A stretch of 35,140 nt of DNA from an uncultured Anaeroplasmataceae bacterium (GCA_934229535.1 CAKQDS010000020.1:1-35140), one strand, 5' to 3'; positions 15,463 through 24,937 are shown, counted from the first letter of the stretch. Numbers and translations: made by a program. Notes: generated by a model from the letters alone, not told the origin.

Positions 15463-16918
15463 ATATTAGTAGGTATATTTTAACCATCGCATAGGTATCA
15501 AGCTTACAATATTCTAATAATGAGTTTCTAATTTTATTCCTTTCAGATTCATTTAAATTAACTAAATTATCGAACGTATGCATTGCCTCACTACCATTGT
15601 GAACATCGCTTAGATTATGATAATTTAACGATTCATCATCTGGAAACAAAGCAGGTAGGACACTCTTAATAGAAAATGAATTTCCCATAGCCTTATTATA
15701 AAAATATCCTCTTTGAAAAATCAATGCTAAATCCATAAATCTTGGAATTAAAGCTAAAAGCTCTTCTTCATATTCTTTAAAAATATTAGCCATTTCTTTA
15801 ATTCTTGTCATTTCAAAATTTGAATTATAAGCAATAATTGTTCCGTCCTTTTTTAAATCAAAAATCAATTGCTTAGCAAGATCTAAACGATAATCGATAC
15901 GTTCATCACCTAAAAATTCAAAATGAGTTAAATTATGATTTTCATCTAAGACATGAAGAGAATATTGAAAGCATACCTGAGAATAAGGCTTAGTCTTATT
16001 AAATTTAGGAATCGAATATTGATTTGATTCAAAATCCAAAAAATATATTGGATATTTTATTTCATTCATAAATTTTTCAATTTCTAATTTATTAAAATAT
16101 TCTTCTCTATCATTATAAAAATAATCAATTTGTCTTTTTTGAATATCTGATAGGGTAACACCCTTTGCAATTAAATCCTTATAGGTTTTAATACCCATTT
16201 TTAGCATATCATATTTTTTACGATTATTATAAAGATATAATACACTATCCGAATTTATTTCAAATTCCCTAAAGCAATAATCTTTGAATGGACATTCCAT
16301 ACAATTTTTTGATACATCAGTATAAGGTGCAACATTAGAGGAAAGAATATCATCAGATAGCTTTAAATTTTCCTCTATCTCTATTTGCTTAGCTAAAACC
16401 TCAGCTGTAATATCCTCTATTTTAAAATATTTTTTAATATCAAGCTGATTATTAAAAACATAAAAGCCATTTATATGCATTAAATAGGTATGCTTGATTT
16501 TAATACCACAATTTTTCAAAACATATAATTGATAGCTTACATCATCATAATAATAATCAGCCATTTTAGTTGTACTTTTGACCTCATATAAATCATATGT
16601 TCCATCAAAATTATTATAAAGTAAATCGCATGCACAATAATTATTCAAATAAAAAAATGATGCTTCAGCAATAACAGCCTGGTTTTCATTCAATAATCTT
16701 GCTGTCTCCTTCACCATATAATTCAAATCATTTTTTTCACTATAAACATAGCAGGTATTAGGAAAATAAGACCTCGCCAAGTCACCAATTTCATTACCAT
16801 TGTCTAAAACAGCCTGATTATTAACTTCATTTTTTTCATTAGAATGATATTTATCACACCATAAGTATCTTTTGCATTTACAAAAGCTAACATATCTACT
16901 TTTAGAATAATAATTCAA
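15443..16918 (-). CDS. DUF2779 protein: Cas4-like Fe-S PD-(D/E)XK nuclease fused to a DEDD-type exonuclease
   Basis: This is a predicted DNA-processing enzyme of 491 residues. The N-terminal half looks like Cas4/AddB nucleases. D98 and E112-x-K114 form the PD-(D/E)XK core. A cysteine from the N-terminal CKCKRYLW segment (C15 is the best guess) with C206-x2-C209-x5-C215 would hold a [4Fe-4S] cluster. The C-terminal half fits DUF2779, an RNase H-fold 3'-5' exonuclease: D295 and E297 (FLDFES), the IAYNSNFE region (361-369), D396, and D474 in YCKLDT. The start is TTG at 16918 with GAGGG about 8 nt upstream. It follows pcrA by 11 nt, so a helicase partner is likely. No cas genes are nearby; a repair role is inferred. 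Confidence 0.82.
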   Translation of the reverse strand: MNYYSKSRYVSFCKCKRYLWCDKYHSNEKNEVNNQAVLDNGNEIGDLARSYFPNTCYVYSEKNDLNYMVKETARLLNENQAVIAEASFFYLNNYCACDLLYNNFDGTYDLYEVKSTTKMADYYYDDVSYQLYVLKNCGIKIKHTYLMHINGFYVFNNQLDIKKYFKIEDITAEVLAKQIEIEENLKLSDDILSSNVAPYTDVSKNCMECPFKDYCFREFEINSDSVLYLYNNRKKYDMLKMGIKTYKDLIAKGVTLSDIQKRQIDYFYNDREEYFNKLEIEKFMNEIKYPIYFLDFESNQYSIPKFNKTKPYSQVCFQYSLHVLDENHNLTHFEFLGDERIDYRLDLAKQLIFDLKKDGTIIAYNSNFEMTRIKEMANIFKEYEEELLALIPRFMDLALIFQRGYFYNKAMGNSFSIKSVLPALFPDDESLNYHNLSDVHNGSEAMHTFDNLVNLNESERNKIRNSLLEYCKLDTYAMVKIYLLIFEKLKK

Positions 16919-16929
16919 AATAACACCCT

Positions 16930-19059
16930 CTAACTAATTTTCTTAATTGCCGGATGAGTGCCATTAAGCTTTTTAATACCATAAGGCGCTTTAAAAGCGA
17001 CAACAATCAATGGCTCATCAACAGAAACAACTAAGCCCGGTCCAAAGGCCTTATGCTCAATTTTATCACCAGCATGAAACATAAAGGAAGAGCTACTATT
17101 ATCCTTAGTTATCTTTTCAACTTTATTTTTGACACTAGACTCATCATGCTTAGGCTTTTCAACATTTATTAGTGGACTATCAACATCAATAAATCTTGAT
17201 ATAATTTGTCTTTGATTTACACCAAAAACATTTCTAATTTTAGCTGAAGTAAGATAAAGCTTTTCCATAGCTCTCGTTATTCCAACATAACAAATTCTAC
17301 GTTCCTCAGCAATATCAAAATCTGTCTTACAATTATTGGATGGAAAAATTCCTTCCTCCATTGCAATCATAAAAACAACCTTAAATTCAAGTCCTTTAGA
17401 TTGATGATAAGTCATTAATCTTACAGAATCATAATTATCATCAACCTTATCAATATCTGTTCTTAAAGCTAAGGATTGAACAAGCTCACTTAGCTTTTCT
17501 AGATTAGTTCCTTCATTATCCTCTTCTGTTTCAGCAAGAATACTCTTCAATTCTAAGACGTTATCTAGACGATCATCGCCATCCTCACCCATAGCCTTCA
17601 AGTAATCTTTATAACCAGATTTATCCAAAATCGTATCTACTAATGATGGTAGATCACTGCTATCAAGCAAATCACGAAGCTCAAGAATCAAGAATTTAAA
17701 GCTTATTAAATTGTTATAACCAATACCTGTAGCCTTTAATGAATCAATTGCCTGAAAAAGAGAACATTTTTTTTCTACTGCCTCAAGCATAAGCTTATTC
17801 ATTAAAGCATCACCAATTTTTCTTTTAGGAACATTTACAATTCTTTTAAAAGCAAAATCATTATTTTGATCAACAATTAAAGATAAATAAGCAACAATAT
17901 CCTTAACCTCAGCACGAGAAAAATAAGACATGCCACCATAAATTTGATATTTTATGCCTCTTTTTACAAACTCATCCTCTATTGGACGTGATAAATAATT
18001 AGCACGATAAATTATTGCAAAATCAGAATTTGTATAATTACATTTTTTCTTTAAATACTCCATCTTAAAGATTATATATTTAATTTCTTCACTAGATGAA
18101 TCGGCAAGAAAAAATATTGGTTTTGTAGCTTTACTTGAGCTTGTAAACAAATTCTTTTTAATTCTATTTTCGTTTTTAGAAATAACATTATTTGCTAAAT
18201 CAAGTATTCCTTTAGTTGAACGATAATTTTCCTCAAGTAAAATAATTTTTGTTAAAGGAAAATCTCTTCTAAAGCGATCAATATTTTCAACCTTAGCACC
18301 TCTAAAAGCATATATTGATTGATCCTGATCACCAACAATAAAAATATTTTGATGCTTTATTGCAAGCATTTTAATTAATTCATATTGAATAACATTTGTA
18401 TCTTGAAATTCATCAATCATAATGTATTGAAACTTATTTTGATAATATTCTAAAACATCCTTATGCTCTTTAAATATTTTTGTAGTATATAATAATAAAT
18501 CATCAAAATCAAGACAATTATCCTTCATTAAGGCTTCATTATATAGAGAAAATATTTTATTAAACTCAGTTTGTTTATCATAGTTCTTACCAAATGAGAC
18601 ACTTTCACCATTCTTTTCTTTAGAGATTAATGACTTAATTTCATTATCTGAATATTTATTATTAATCTCTAAATCCTTTAAAACCTTTTTGACATAGCTT
18701 TTAGAATCATTTTCATCAGCAATATTAAAATTTTTAGTAAATGGTGGAACTAAATCCATACATCTTTTTAAAATTCTAAGACATAAGCTATGAATAGTTG
18801 AAACCCACATTTTTGTAGTTACACATTCATCATCTAAAAGCTTAGCTACTCTTTCCTTCATTTCCTTGGCAGCTTTATTTGTAAAAGTAACTGCAAGAAT
18901 ATCACTAAGAGGTATTCCAAGTTCCTTAACCAAATAAGCAATACGATGCGTTAAAACTCTAGTTTTGCCAGAACCAGCACCTGCCATTACCATGATAGGT
19001 CCATCTGTATTTATAACCGCTTCTTTTTGGGCTAAATTTAATTTTTCTAGCAAATCCAT
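16930..19059 (-). CDS. pcrA: ATP-dependent 3'-5' DNA helicase PcrA/UvrD
   Basis: This SF1A helicase acts in nucleotide excision repair, replication restart and plasmid replication. It has Walker A GAGSGKT (27-33), Walker B DEFQD (216-220), VGDQDQSIY (242-250), and the later motifs TYHQSKGLEF and VGITRAMEKL. The C-terminal ~50 residues form the Tudor-like PcrA tail (KIEHKAFGPGLV...). The length of 709 is normal. The ATG at 19059 has AAGGAG 8 nt upstream. It lies 12 nt after the ABC-F gene and 11 nt before the DUF2779 nuclease, in one transcript. Confidence 0.97.
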   Translation of the reverse strand: MDLLEKLNLAQKEAVINTDGPIMVMAGAGSGKTRVLTHRIAYLVKELGIPLSDILAVTFTNKAAKEMKERVAKLLDDECVTTKMWVSTIHSLCLRILKRCMDLVPPFTKNFNIADENDSKSYVKKVLKDLEINNKYSDNEIKSLISKEKNGESVSFGKNYDKQTEFNKIFSLYNEALMKDNCLDFDDLLLYTTKIFKEHKDVLEYYQNKFQYIMIDEFQDTNVIQYELIKMLAIKHQNIFIVGDQDQSIYAFRGAKVENIDRFRRDFPLTKIILLEENYRSTKGILDLANNVISKNENRIKKNLFTSSSKATKPIFFLADSSSEEIKYIIFKMEYLKKKCNYTNSDFAIIYRANYLSRPIEDEFVKRGIKYQIYGGMSYFSRAEVKDIVAYLSLIVDQNNDFAFKRIVNVPKRKIGDALMNKLMLEAVEKKCSLFQAIDSLKATGIGYNNLISFKFLILELRDLLDSSDLPSLVDTILDKSGYKDYLKAMGEDGDDRLDNVLELKSILAETEEDNEGTNLEKLSELVQSLALRTDIDKVDDNYDSVRLMTYHQSKGLEFKVVFMIAMEEGIFPSNNCKTDFDIAEERRICYVGITRAMEKLYLTSAKIRNVFGVNQRQIISRFIDVDSPLINVEKPKHDESSVKNKVEKITKDNSSSSFMFHAGDKIEHKAFGPGLVVSVDEPLIVVAFKAPYGIKKLNGTHPAIKKIS

Positions 19060-19071
19060 TTTAGCATCTCC

Positions 19072-20646
19072 TTAATTCTTTGAATCTAAATAATCCTCGT
19101 AGGTTGTCATCTTATCGACAATCTTACCATCTTCAAAGCTAATAATTCTATTAGCAACAGTTTGCAATAATTCAGCATCATGACTTGAAAATAAAATATT
19201 ACCCTTAAAACTAGTCATACCTTCATTTAAGGCTGTAATACTTTCCAAATCCAAATGATTTGTTGGATCCTCCATAACTAAAATATTAGGTGATTCAAGC
19301 ATAAGCTTAGACAGCATACATCTAACCTTTTCACCACCAGATAAGACATTACATTTTTTTAATGATTCCTCACCACTAAAAAGCATTCTACCTAAAAAGC
19401 CTCTAATAAACGTTTCTGTTTGATCATCAGGGCTATATTGTCTTAGCCAATCAATTAATGATAAATCCTTATCAAAATATACCTTATTATCCTGAGGTAA
19501 ATAACCAACACTAGTTGTTATTCCCCACTTAAAGCTTCCCTCATAATCAGTATCAATTCCACATAAAATGTTGAACAATGAAGTAATAATAACTGAATTC
19601 TCTGCTAAGAAAGCAATTTTATCTCCCTTATTAACTGTAAAGGTTAAATTTTCAAAAACACCCTTCTTAGTTAAGCCATTTACACTTAAGATATCATTTC
19701 CAACCTCGCGCTTTTGTTTAAAGCCAATAAATGGATATCTTCTTGATGATGGTTCAATCGAATTAATTTCAATTTTATCTAAAAGCTTTTTACGAGATGT
19801 AGCCTGACGTGATTTTGATTTGTTAGCACTAAATCTTGCAATAAATTCTTGAAGCTCCTTGACCTTTTGCTCTGCTTTTTTATTTTGATCCTTAGCTTGA
19901 GCAAGAGCTAGCTGTGATGATTCATACCAAAATTCATAGTTTCCTACATATAATTTTATTTTACCAAAATCAACATCACAAATGTGGGTACAAACATTAT
20001 TTAAAAAATGACGGTCATGAGATACTACTAAAACTGTATTTTCAAAATTAAGTAAAAAATTTTCTAACCATCTACAAGCTTTATAATCTAGATTATTTGT
20101 AGGCTCATCCAATAAAAGAATATCAGGGTTACCAAATAACGCTTGAGCAAGTAAAACCTTAATTTTAATTTTAGCATCAAGTTCACCCATTAGCATATTA
20201 TGGTAAATTGAATCAACACCAAGATTATTTAATAAGCCTTCAGCATCACTTTCAGCCTCCCAGCCACCAAGCTCAGCAAATTCACCCTCAAGCTCAGCAA
20301 GCTTTACACCATCTTCATCAGTAAAATCTGCCTTAGCATAATAAACTTCTTTTTCTTCCATTATTTCTACTAAACGCTTATGACCAAGTAATACACAACG
20401 TAAGGCTGTAACATCATTGAAAGCATTTTGATCCTGCTTCAAAACGCTCATACGTTCCTTCTTATCCATAATTACTTCGCCACTAGTAGATTCTATTTCT
20501 CCAGAAAGCAGCTTCAAAAAAGTAGATTTACCAGCACCATTAGCACCAATAATACCATAACAATTTCCTTTATTAAAAGTAATATCTACATGTTCAAATA
20601 GCTTTCTTGATCCATACTGTAGACCTAAATTAACGGTTTTTAACAT
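19072..20646 (-). CDS. ABC-F family ATPase (YkpA/YbiT-like)
   Basis: This is a ribosome-associated ABC-F protein with two nucleotide-binding domains, no membrane domain, and a linker about residues 240-300. The first Walker A (GANGAGKST) and DEPTNN are intact, while its signature is the variant MGELDAKIKIKVLL. The second domain has a degenerate Walker A (AENSVIITSLF) but a good LSGGEK signature and EDPTNHLD. This asymmetry is known in the YkpA/YbiT branch, so it is probably not decay. The 524-residue length fits. The ATG at 20646 has AGGAG 7 nt upstream. No clear promoter sits before it, so it may depend on read-through from glnS. Antibiotic resistance is not indicated. Confidence 0.9.
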   Translation of the reverse strand: MLKTVNLGLQYGSRKLFEHVDITFNKGNCYGIIGANGAGKSTFLKLLSGEIESTSGEVIMDKKERMSVLKQDQNAFNDVTALRCVLLGHKRLVEIMEEKEVYYAKADFTDEDGVKLAELEGEFAELGGWEAESDAEGLLNNLGVDSIYHNMLMGELDAKIKIKVLLAQALFGNPDILLLDEPTNNLDYKACRWLENFLLNFENTVLVVSHDRHFLNNVCTHICDVDFGKIKLYVGNYEFWYESSQLALAQAKDQNKKAEQKVKELQEFIARFSANKSKSRQATSRKKLLDKIEINSIEPSSRRYPFIGFKQKREVGNDILSVNGLTKKGVFENLTFTVNKGDKIAFLAENSVIITSLFNILCGIDTDYEGSFKWGITTSVGYLPQDNKVYFDKDLSLIDWLRQYSPDDQTETFIRGFLGRMLFSGEESLKKCNVLSGGEKVRCMLSKLMLESPNILVMEDPTNHLDLESITALNEGMTSFKGNILFSSHDAELLQTVANRIISFEDGKIVDKMTTYEDYLDSKN

Positions 20647-20666
20647 ATTTATCTCCTATCATATTA

Positions 20667-20687
20667 AAAGCCGCCTAGGGCAGCTTT
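20667..20687 (-). terminator. Weak terminator after glnS
   Basis: AAAGCTGCC and GGCGGCTTT on the minus strand pair over 9 bp with one G-U and a 3-nt loop, followed by TTTTAATAT. The T-tract is short, so partial read-through into the ABC-F gene is likely. Confidence 0.6.
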
Positions 20688-20696
20688 ATTATTTTT

Positions 20697-22343
20697 TTAT
20701 AAACTAAATGATGATTTTAAACCACAAGTACGATTAAAAATCAAATTATCCTCTTTACTATCTAAATCAGTAGTAAAATAACCATTTCTAACAAATTGAT
20801 ATTTATCTAAAGGCTTAGTATCCTTCAAATAGCTTTCAACATAGCCATGTAAAACATGAAGTGAATTAGGATTCAATCTCTGCATAAAGTCTAAATCCTT
20901 AGTTTCCTCTGTTGCATCAAAAATTAAAGGCTCAAATAAATTGAATGTTGCCTTTAAAGCAGTAGTAGCCTCAACATAATGAATATTACCATTTGGCTTA
21001 CGCTCATTAAAGCCGCTACCACTCTTAGTTTTAGGATCATAGGTTACATGAACAACTGATATTTCACCATTTTCATCATAATCAACAGAAACGCATTTAA
21101 CAAAATAAGCATGCATTAGTCTTACCTCTACATCCTTTGCAAGACGCTTCCATTTTTTATTAGGCTTTTCTAAAATAAAGTCTTCACGTTCAATATATAG
21201 CTCTCTACCAAAGGCAATCTTATGAGTTCCCATCTCTGGAACCTCTTGATTATTAGGACAATCAAGCCATTCAATTTCACCCTCTGGATAATTATCAACA
21301 ATTACCTTTAAAGGATTGATAATTGCAAAAGGACGAGTTGTCTTTAGCTTTAAATCATCACGAAGAGCTTGGTCTAAGGCATCAGCATCAACTGTTGAAT
21401 TTATTCTTGATAAGCCAGTTGAAACAACGAAATTTTTAATTGCTTCTGGTGTAAATCCTCTTCTTCTTAAGCCAACAAGAGTAGGCATACGAGGATCATC
21501 ATAGCCACTAACCTTACCAGCGTCAACCAAGGCTCTTAAATAACGCTTAGACATAATTGTATTAGTAATATTTAATCTACCAAATTCATATTGATGAGGA
21601 TGATGCTCTACATCACAATTATTAATTACCCAATCATATAAAACACGATGGTCAACATACTCAAGTGAGCATAAAGAATGAGTTATACCCTCAAAGCTAT
21701 CTTGAAGTGGATGAGCAAAATCATACATAGGATAAATACACCATTTATTACCTTGACGATGATGCTTAATATGTATTATACGATAAAGTACTGGGTCTCT
21801 TAAATTTATATTAGGTGATGCCATATCTATCTTAGCTCTTAAGGTTTTCTCGCCATCCTTAAATTCACCTGCGCGCATTCTTGCAAATAAATCAAGATTT
21901 TCTTCAACACTACGATTACGACATGGACTATTAATTCCAGGCTCTGTTAAGCTTCCACGATATTTAGCCATTTCTTCTTGTGATAAGTCGTCAACATAAG
22001 CAAGACCCTTTTTTATTAACAAAATTGCCTTGTCATATGTTTTTTCAAAATAATCACTACCATAGAAAATATTATCTGGCTTATAGCCAAGCCAAGCTAA
22101 ATTTTCAATAATTGCATCAACAAATTCCTTATCCTCTTTAGTAGGATTAGTATCATCAAATCTTAAATTTGTTCTACCATTAAAGGCCTTTGCAGATTCA
22201 AAATCTGTAATTATAGCTCTTGCATGACCAATATGTAAATAAGCATTAGGCTCTGGAGGGAAACGAGTAACAATTTCTTTTACTCTACCTTCCTTTAAAT
22301 CCTCTGCCATTATTGTTTTAATAAAATTTGAGTTCTCTTCCAT
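20697..22343 (-). CDS. glnS: Glutaminyl-tRNA synthetase
   Basis: This class I synthetase charges tRNA-Gln directly. It has HIGH at 37-40, MSK (264-266) of the KMSKS-type loop, and RFDDTNP in the catalytic domain. The C-terminal beta-barrel anticodon-binding domains continue to residue 548, the normal length. Direct GlnRS is less common in Firmicutes than the GatCAB route, so it may have been acquired. The ATG at 22343 has AAGGAG 9 nt upstream and an extended -10 promoter. The short leader excludes a T-box. Confidence 0.97.
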   Translation of the reverse strand: MEENSNFIKTIMAEDLKEGRVKEIVTRFPPEPNAYLHIGHARAIITDFESAKAFNGRTNLRFDDTNPTKEDKEFVDAIIENLAWLGYKPDNIFYGSDYFEKTYDKAILLIKKGLAYVDDLSQEEMAKYRGSLTEPGINSPCRNRSVEENLDLFARMRAGEFKDGEKTLRAKIDMASPNINLRDPVLYRIIHIKHHRQGNKWCIYPMYDFAHPLQDSFEGITHSLCSLEYVDHRVLYDWVINNCDVEHHPHQYEFGRLNITNTIMSKRYLRALVDAGKVSGYDDPRMPTLVGLRRRGFTPEAIKNFVVSTGLSRINSTVDADALDQALRDDLKLKTTRPFAIINPLKVIVDNYPEGEIEWLDCPNNQEVPEMGTHKIAFGRELYIEREDFILEKPNKKWKRLAKDVEVRLMHAYFVKCVSVDYDENGEISVVHVTYDPKTKSGSGFNERKPNGNIHYVEATTALKATFNLFEPLIFDATEETKDLDFMQRLNPNSLHVLHGYVESYLKDTKPLDKYQFVRNGYFTTDLDSKEDNLIFNRTCGLKSSFSL

Positions 22344-22376
22344 AACTATAAACTCCTTTTCAAATCATATACAATC

Positions 22377-22385
22377 ATTATACCA
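22377..22385 (-). promoter_or_regulatory. Extended -10 promoter of glnS
   Basis: Minus-strand TGG-TATAAT, an extended -10, about 34 nt before the ATG. A weak -35 (TTTAAA) lies 17 bp further up. Confidence 0.6.
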
Positions 22386-22420
22386 AAAACATTATTTTTT
22401 TTAAAGAGATTTACTAAAAA

Positions 22421-23443
22421 TTACTTAATTAATAAATCACTATATTTATCGCTAAGCTCAAGTGAAGCACAAGCATTTAAGGTTAAATCATCAAGATGAT
22501 GATTCATTTTATATTGATAAAAGCCTGCAACACCAATCATTGCCGCATTATCAGTACAATATTTGATTGAAGGAATACATATTTCAAAGCCCTTAGTATC
22601 AGCTAAAAATCTTTCCTTTAATCCCTTATTTGCCGAAACACCACCAGCAACAATTATTTGCTTAACATGATATTTATTTGCAGCCATAAAAGTCTTAGCA
22701 GTTAATACATCTACAACACTATTTTGAAATGAAGCACACATATCATTAACATTAACATTTTCATTTCTTTGATTTAAATTATGAACCAAATTAATTACAG
22801 CACTTTTTAATCCTGAAAAACTAAAATCAAGACTATCTGCTTCAAGCATTACTCTAGGTAAATGATATGTTTCCTTACCTAAATGAGCTAGCTTATCAAC
22901 TATAGGCCCACCAGGATATTCTAATCCTAAAACACGAGCAACCTTATCATAGGCCTCACCTACAGCATCATCTAATGTCTCACCTAAAATTTCAAATGAA
23001 AAATTATCCTTCATCAAAATAAGCTCTGTATTACCGCCACTTACTAATAAAGCAATAAGTGGAAACTTCATTTCATGCTCAATCGCATTAGCATAAATAT
23101 GTCCTGCTAAGTGATGAACACCAATTATTGGCTTATTATACATAAGCGCAAAGGTTTTAGCAGCATTAACCCCAACAAGTAAAGAACCAATTAAGCCTGG
23201 TCCTTCAGTAACTGCCACTAAATCTATATCCTCATATTTAACATTAGCTTTTACAAATGCTTCCTTAAATACCATACTTACATTATACACATGATGACGT
23301 GATGCCACCTCAGGAACAACACCACCAAATAGCTTATGAACATCTATTTGTGATAGCACAACATTACTTAAAACCTCTTTGCCATCACGAACAATTGCAA
23401 CTGATGTTTCATCACAGCTGCTTTCAACACCTAATACTAACAT
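22421..23443 (-). CDS. tsaD: tRNA t6A37 threonylcarbamoyltransferase TsaD
   Basis: This enzyme transfers the threonylcarbamoyl group to A37 of ANN-decoding tRNAs, working with TsaB and TsaE. The ASKHA-fold N-terminus reads VLGVESSCDETSVA, and the metal-binding H111-x3-H115 lies in HHLAGH. SGGNTELI and FSFSGLKSAV are also present. At 340 residues it is full length. It overlaps the rimI stop by 7 nt and is last in tsaE-tsaB-rimI-tsaD. AGAGGTG precedes its ATG. No clear terminator follows before the glnS promoter. Confidence 0.97.
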   Translation of the reverse strand: MLVLGVESSCDETSVAIVRDGKEVLSNVVLSQIDVHKLFGGVVPEVASRHHVYNVSMVFKEAFVKANVKYEDIDLVAVTEGPGLIGSLLVGVNAAKTFALMYNKPIIGVHHLAGHIYANAIEHEMKFPLIALLVSGGNTELILMKDNFSFEILGETLDDAVGEAYDKVARVLGLEYPGGPIVDKLAHLGKETYHLPRVMLEADSLDFSFSGLKSAVINLVHNLNQRNENVNVNDMCASFQNSVVDVLTAKTFMAANKYHVKQIIVAGGVSANKGLKERFLADTKGFEICIPSIKYCTDNAAMIGVAGFYQYKMNHHLDDLTLNACASLELSDKYSDLLIK

Positions 23444-23847
23444 TTTTGCACCTCTTTTAGCATAACTATTGCATCGTCATCATCATAATAATTTTTTCTA
23501 ATATAAACAGGCACAAATCCAAGTGATTTGTACAAAGCAATAGCAGCTATATTTTTACTTCTAACATCTAAAGAGCACATATTCTTCATAAGCTTAAGCA
23601 CCTCACTAATAAGCTTAGAAGCAATATGTCTTCTTCTATATTCCTCAATAACCGCAATATAACAAATTTCAATATCACCATATACGTCATTAAACAATAT
23701 AAATCCAACCATTTTTTCATCAATAAAGGCACCAAAGGCCTTTACAAATTCATCAAGCCTAATATCCTTAGTTGCACCACTTCTTTTAAAATACCTTTCA
23801 ACTAAAATACCAAGCTCAGCATCATCATTCGTTAACCTTCTAATCAT
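23437..23847 (-). CDS. rimI: GNAT N-acetyltransferase, RimI-like
   Basis: This predicted protein N-terminal acetyltransferase (ribosomal protein bS18 in E. coli) is 136 residues long with a GNAT fold. The acetyl-CoA loop reads YRRRHIASKL near residue 70, where the usual Q/R-x-x-G-x-G/A has lost its first Gly. SLDVRSKNIAAIALYKSLGF is the typical C-terminal GNAT pattern. It overlaps tsaB by 8 nt and tsaD by 7 nt, and its ribosome site is weak, so translational coupling is probable. The placement between tsaB and tsaD is the usual Firmicute order. Confidence 0.88.
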   Translation of the reverse strand: MIRRLTNDDAELGILVERYFKRSGATKDIRLDEFVKAFGAFIDEKMVGFILFNDVYGDIEICYIAVIEEYRRRHIASKLISEVLKLMKNMCSLDVRSKNIAAIALYKSLGFVPVYIRKNYYDDDDAIVMLKEVQKC

Positions 23848-24412
23848 GCTTTAAATTTCTTTCTGCTTCAGTATCTCTTAAATAATTAGGAACAGCTAGG
23901 AAAGGATTTTCTACTTCAATTGCTTTGTTTAAAACAATAATAGGATCAACCTTAAAACTTGCTTCGTTTACATATGAATCACATTTAAAAGGCTCATAAT
24001 CATTAGGATATAATCCCTCATCAGCTAGCTTTTCACCGTTTTTATAAAATCCTGTAAAAGAATTACCTCTTCTTGCATCAATAGAAGCTTTACATACACC
24101 TTCACTACCACTTGACATTAATAAAAGCGTCGAAACAGTCTTCATTTTAATATTTGATAATGAGGCTAGCATTTTACAAACTGTAACAGCCATTCTTACA
24201 CCTGTATAAGATCCAGGTCCAATTCCACAAATTACCTCATCTAAATCTAAAACCTTAATATTAGCCTTTTTACAAGCCTTATCAACAACATCAACCACTC
24301 TTTTAGCATGATCATTAGTTCCACTAATATATTCTTCAAAAACAACCTCATTATCAATAATAAGGGCACAATATAAATTTTTAGTAGCTGAATCTAAAAT
24401 TAAGCTTTTCAT
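23840..24412 (-). CDS. tsaB: t6A synthesis scaffold protein TsaB
   Basis: This ASKHA-fold partner of TsaD is needed for t6A formation. It begins MKSLILDSATKNLYCALI, has the conserved GIGPGSYTGVRMAV near residue 65, and SIDARRGNSFTGFY. At 190 residues it is at the short end of the family. Its start overlaps the tsaE stop by 1 nt (TAATG), with GGAGGG upstream. Confidence 0.93.
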   Translation of the reverse strand: MKSLILDSATKNLYCALIIDNEVVFEEYISGTNDHAKRVVDVVDKACKKANIKVLDLDEVICGIGPGSYTGVRMAVTVCKMLASLSNIKMKTVSTLLLMSSGSEGVCKASIDARRGNSFTGFYKNGEKLADEGLYPNDYEPFKCDSYVNEASFKVDPIIVLNKAIEVENPFLAVPNYLRDTEAERNLKHD

Positions 24413-24861
24413 TATTTTAATCCCTCCACAATTCTATCATAATGCTCATCATTGCTGCTTAGGATAATCTTTCTTTCATCATCACCTAATTTTGATAATG
24501 AAATTTTCAAATACGAGCTAGGTAAAACCTCATCAACCTGATGTGGCCATTCAACAACACAAATAGATTCTTCATTAAAATATTCCTCTAAATCAAAATC
24601 ATTATTTACACCATCAAGTCTATATAAATCTAAATGATAAAAAGGGCATTTACCCATATATGATTTTACAATAGTAAAGGTAGGTGAATTAATGTTTTTA
24701 CTAACTCCTACACCTTTACCAATACCTTTAGTAATAGTTGTTTTACCACCAGCTAAATCAGCTTCAAGTAAAACGACGTCTCCTTTATTTAATAATTTTC
24801 CGATTTTTTCGCCAATAGAAATAGTTTCTAAAGCACTATGGCTTATAAATTCCTTCTGCAT
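24412..24861 (-). CDS. tsaE: t6A synthesis ATPase TsaE
   Basis: This P-loop ATPase resets the TsaBD complex. Walker A is ADLAGGKTT (34-42). HLDLYRL and VVEWPHQV near residues 77 and 103 are family hallmarks. The 149-residue length is normal. It is first in the tsaE-tsaB-rimI-tsaD operon. The ATG at 24861 is preceded by AAAGGTGA, and TATAAT lies about 25 nt upstream. Confidence 0.95.
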   Translation of the reverse strand: MQKEFISHSALETISIGEKIGKLLNKGDVVLLEADLAGGKTTITKGIGKGVGVSKNINSPTFTIVKSYMGKCPFYHLDLYRLDGVNNDFDLEEYFNEESICVVEWPHQVDEVLPSSYLKISLSKLGDDERKIILSSNDEHYDRIVEGLK

Positions 24862-24886
24862 ATTATCACCTTTTTATTACTAGTTA

Positions 24887-24892
24887 ATTATA
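24887..24892 (-). promoter_or_regulatory. Probable -10 box of the tsaE operon
   Basis: A perfect minus-strand TATAAT sits 25 nt before the tsaE start. The -35 region is poor (TTTATT at 16 bp). Confidence 0.45.
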
Positions 24893-24937
24893 CTACAATT
24901 GCTAAAGGAATAAAAGATTGAAATAATTATTAAAAAG

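Noticed and set aside
15443..16918. CRISPR adaptation module suggested by the Cas4-like domain
   Set aside because: No cas1, cas2 or repeat array is present in the window, and the DUF2779 fusion belongs to a separate family.
19072..20646. ABC-F gene as an antibiotic-resistance (ribosomal protection) determinant
   Set aside because: The degenerate second Walker A and variant first signature fit the housekeeping YkpA/YbiT branch rather than Vga/Msr/Lsa-type proteins.
22344..22420. T-box riboswitch ahead of glnS
   Set aside because: The leader from the extended -10 box to the ATG is only about 30 nt, far too short.
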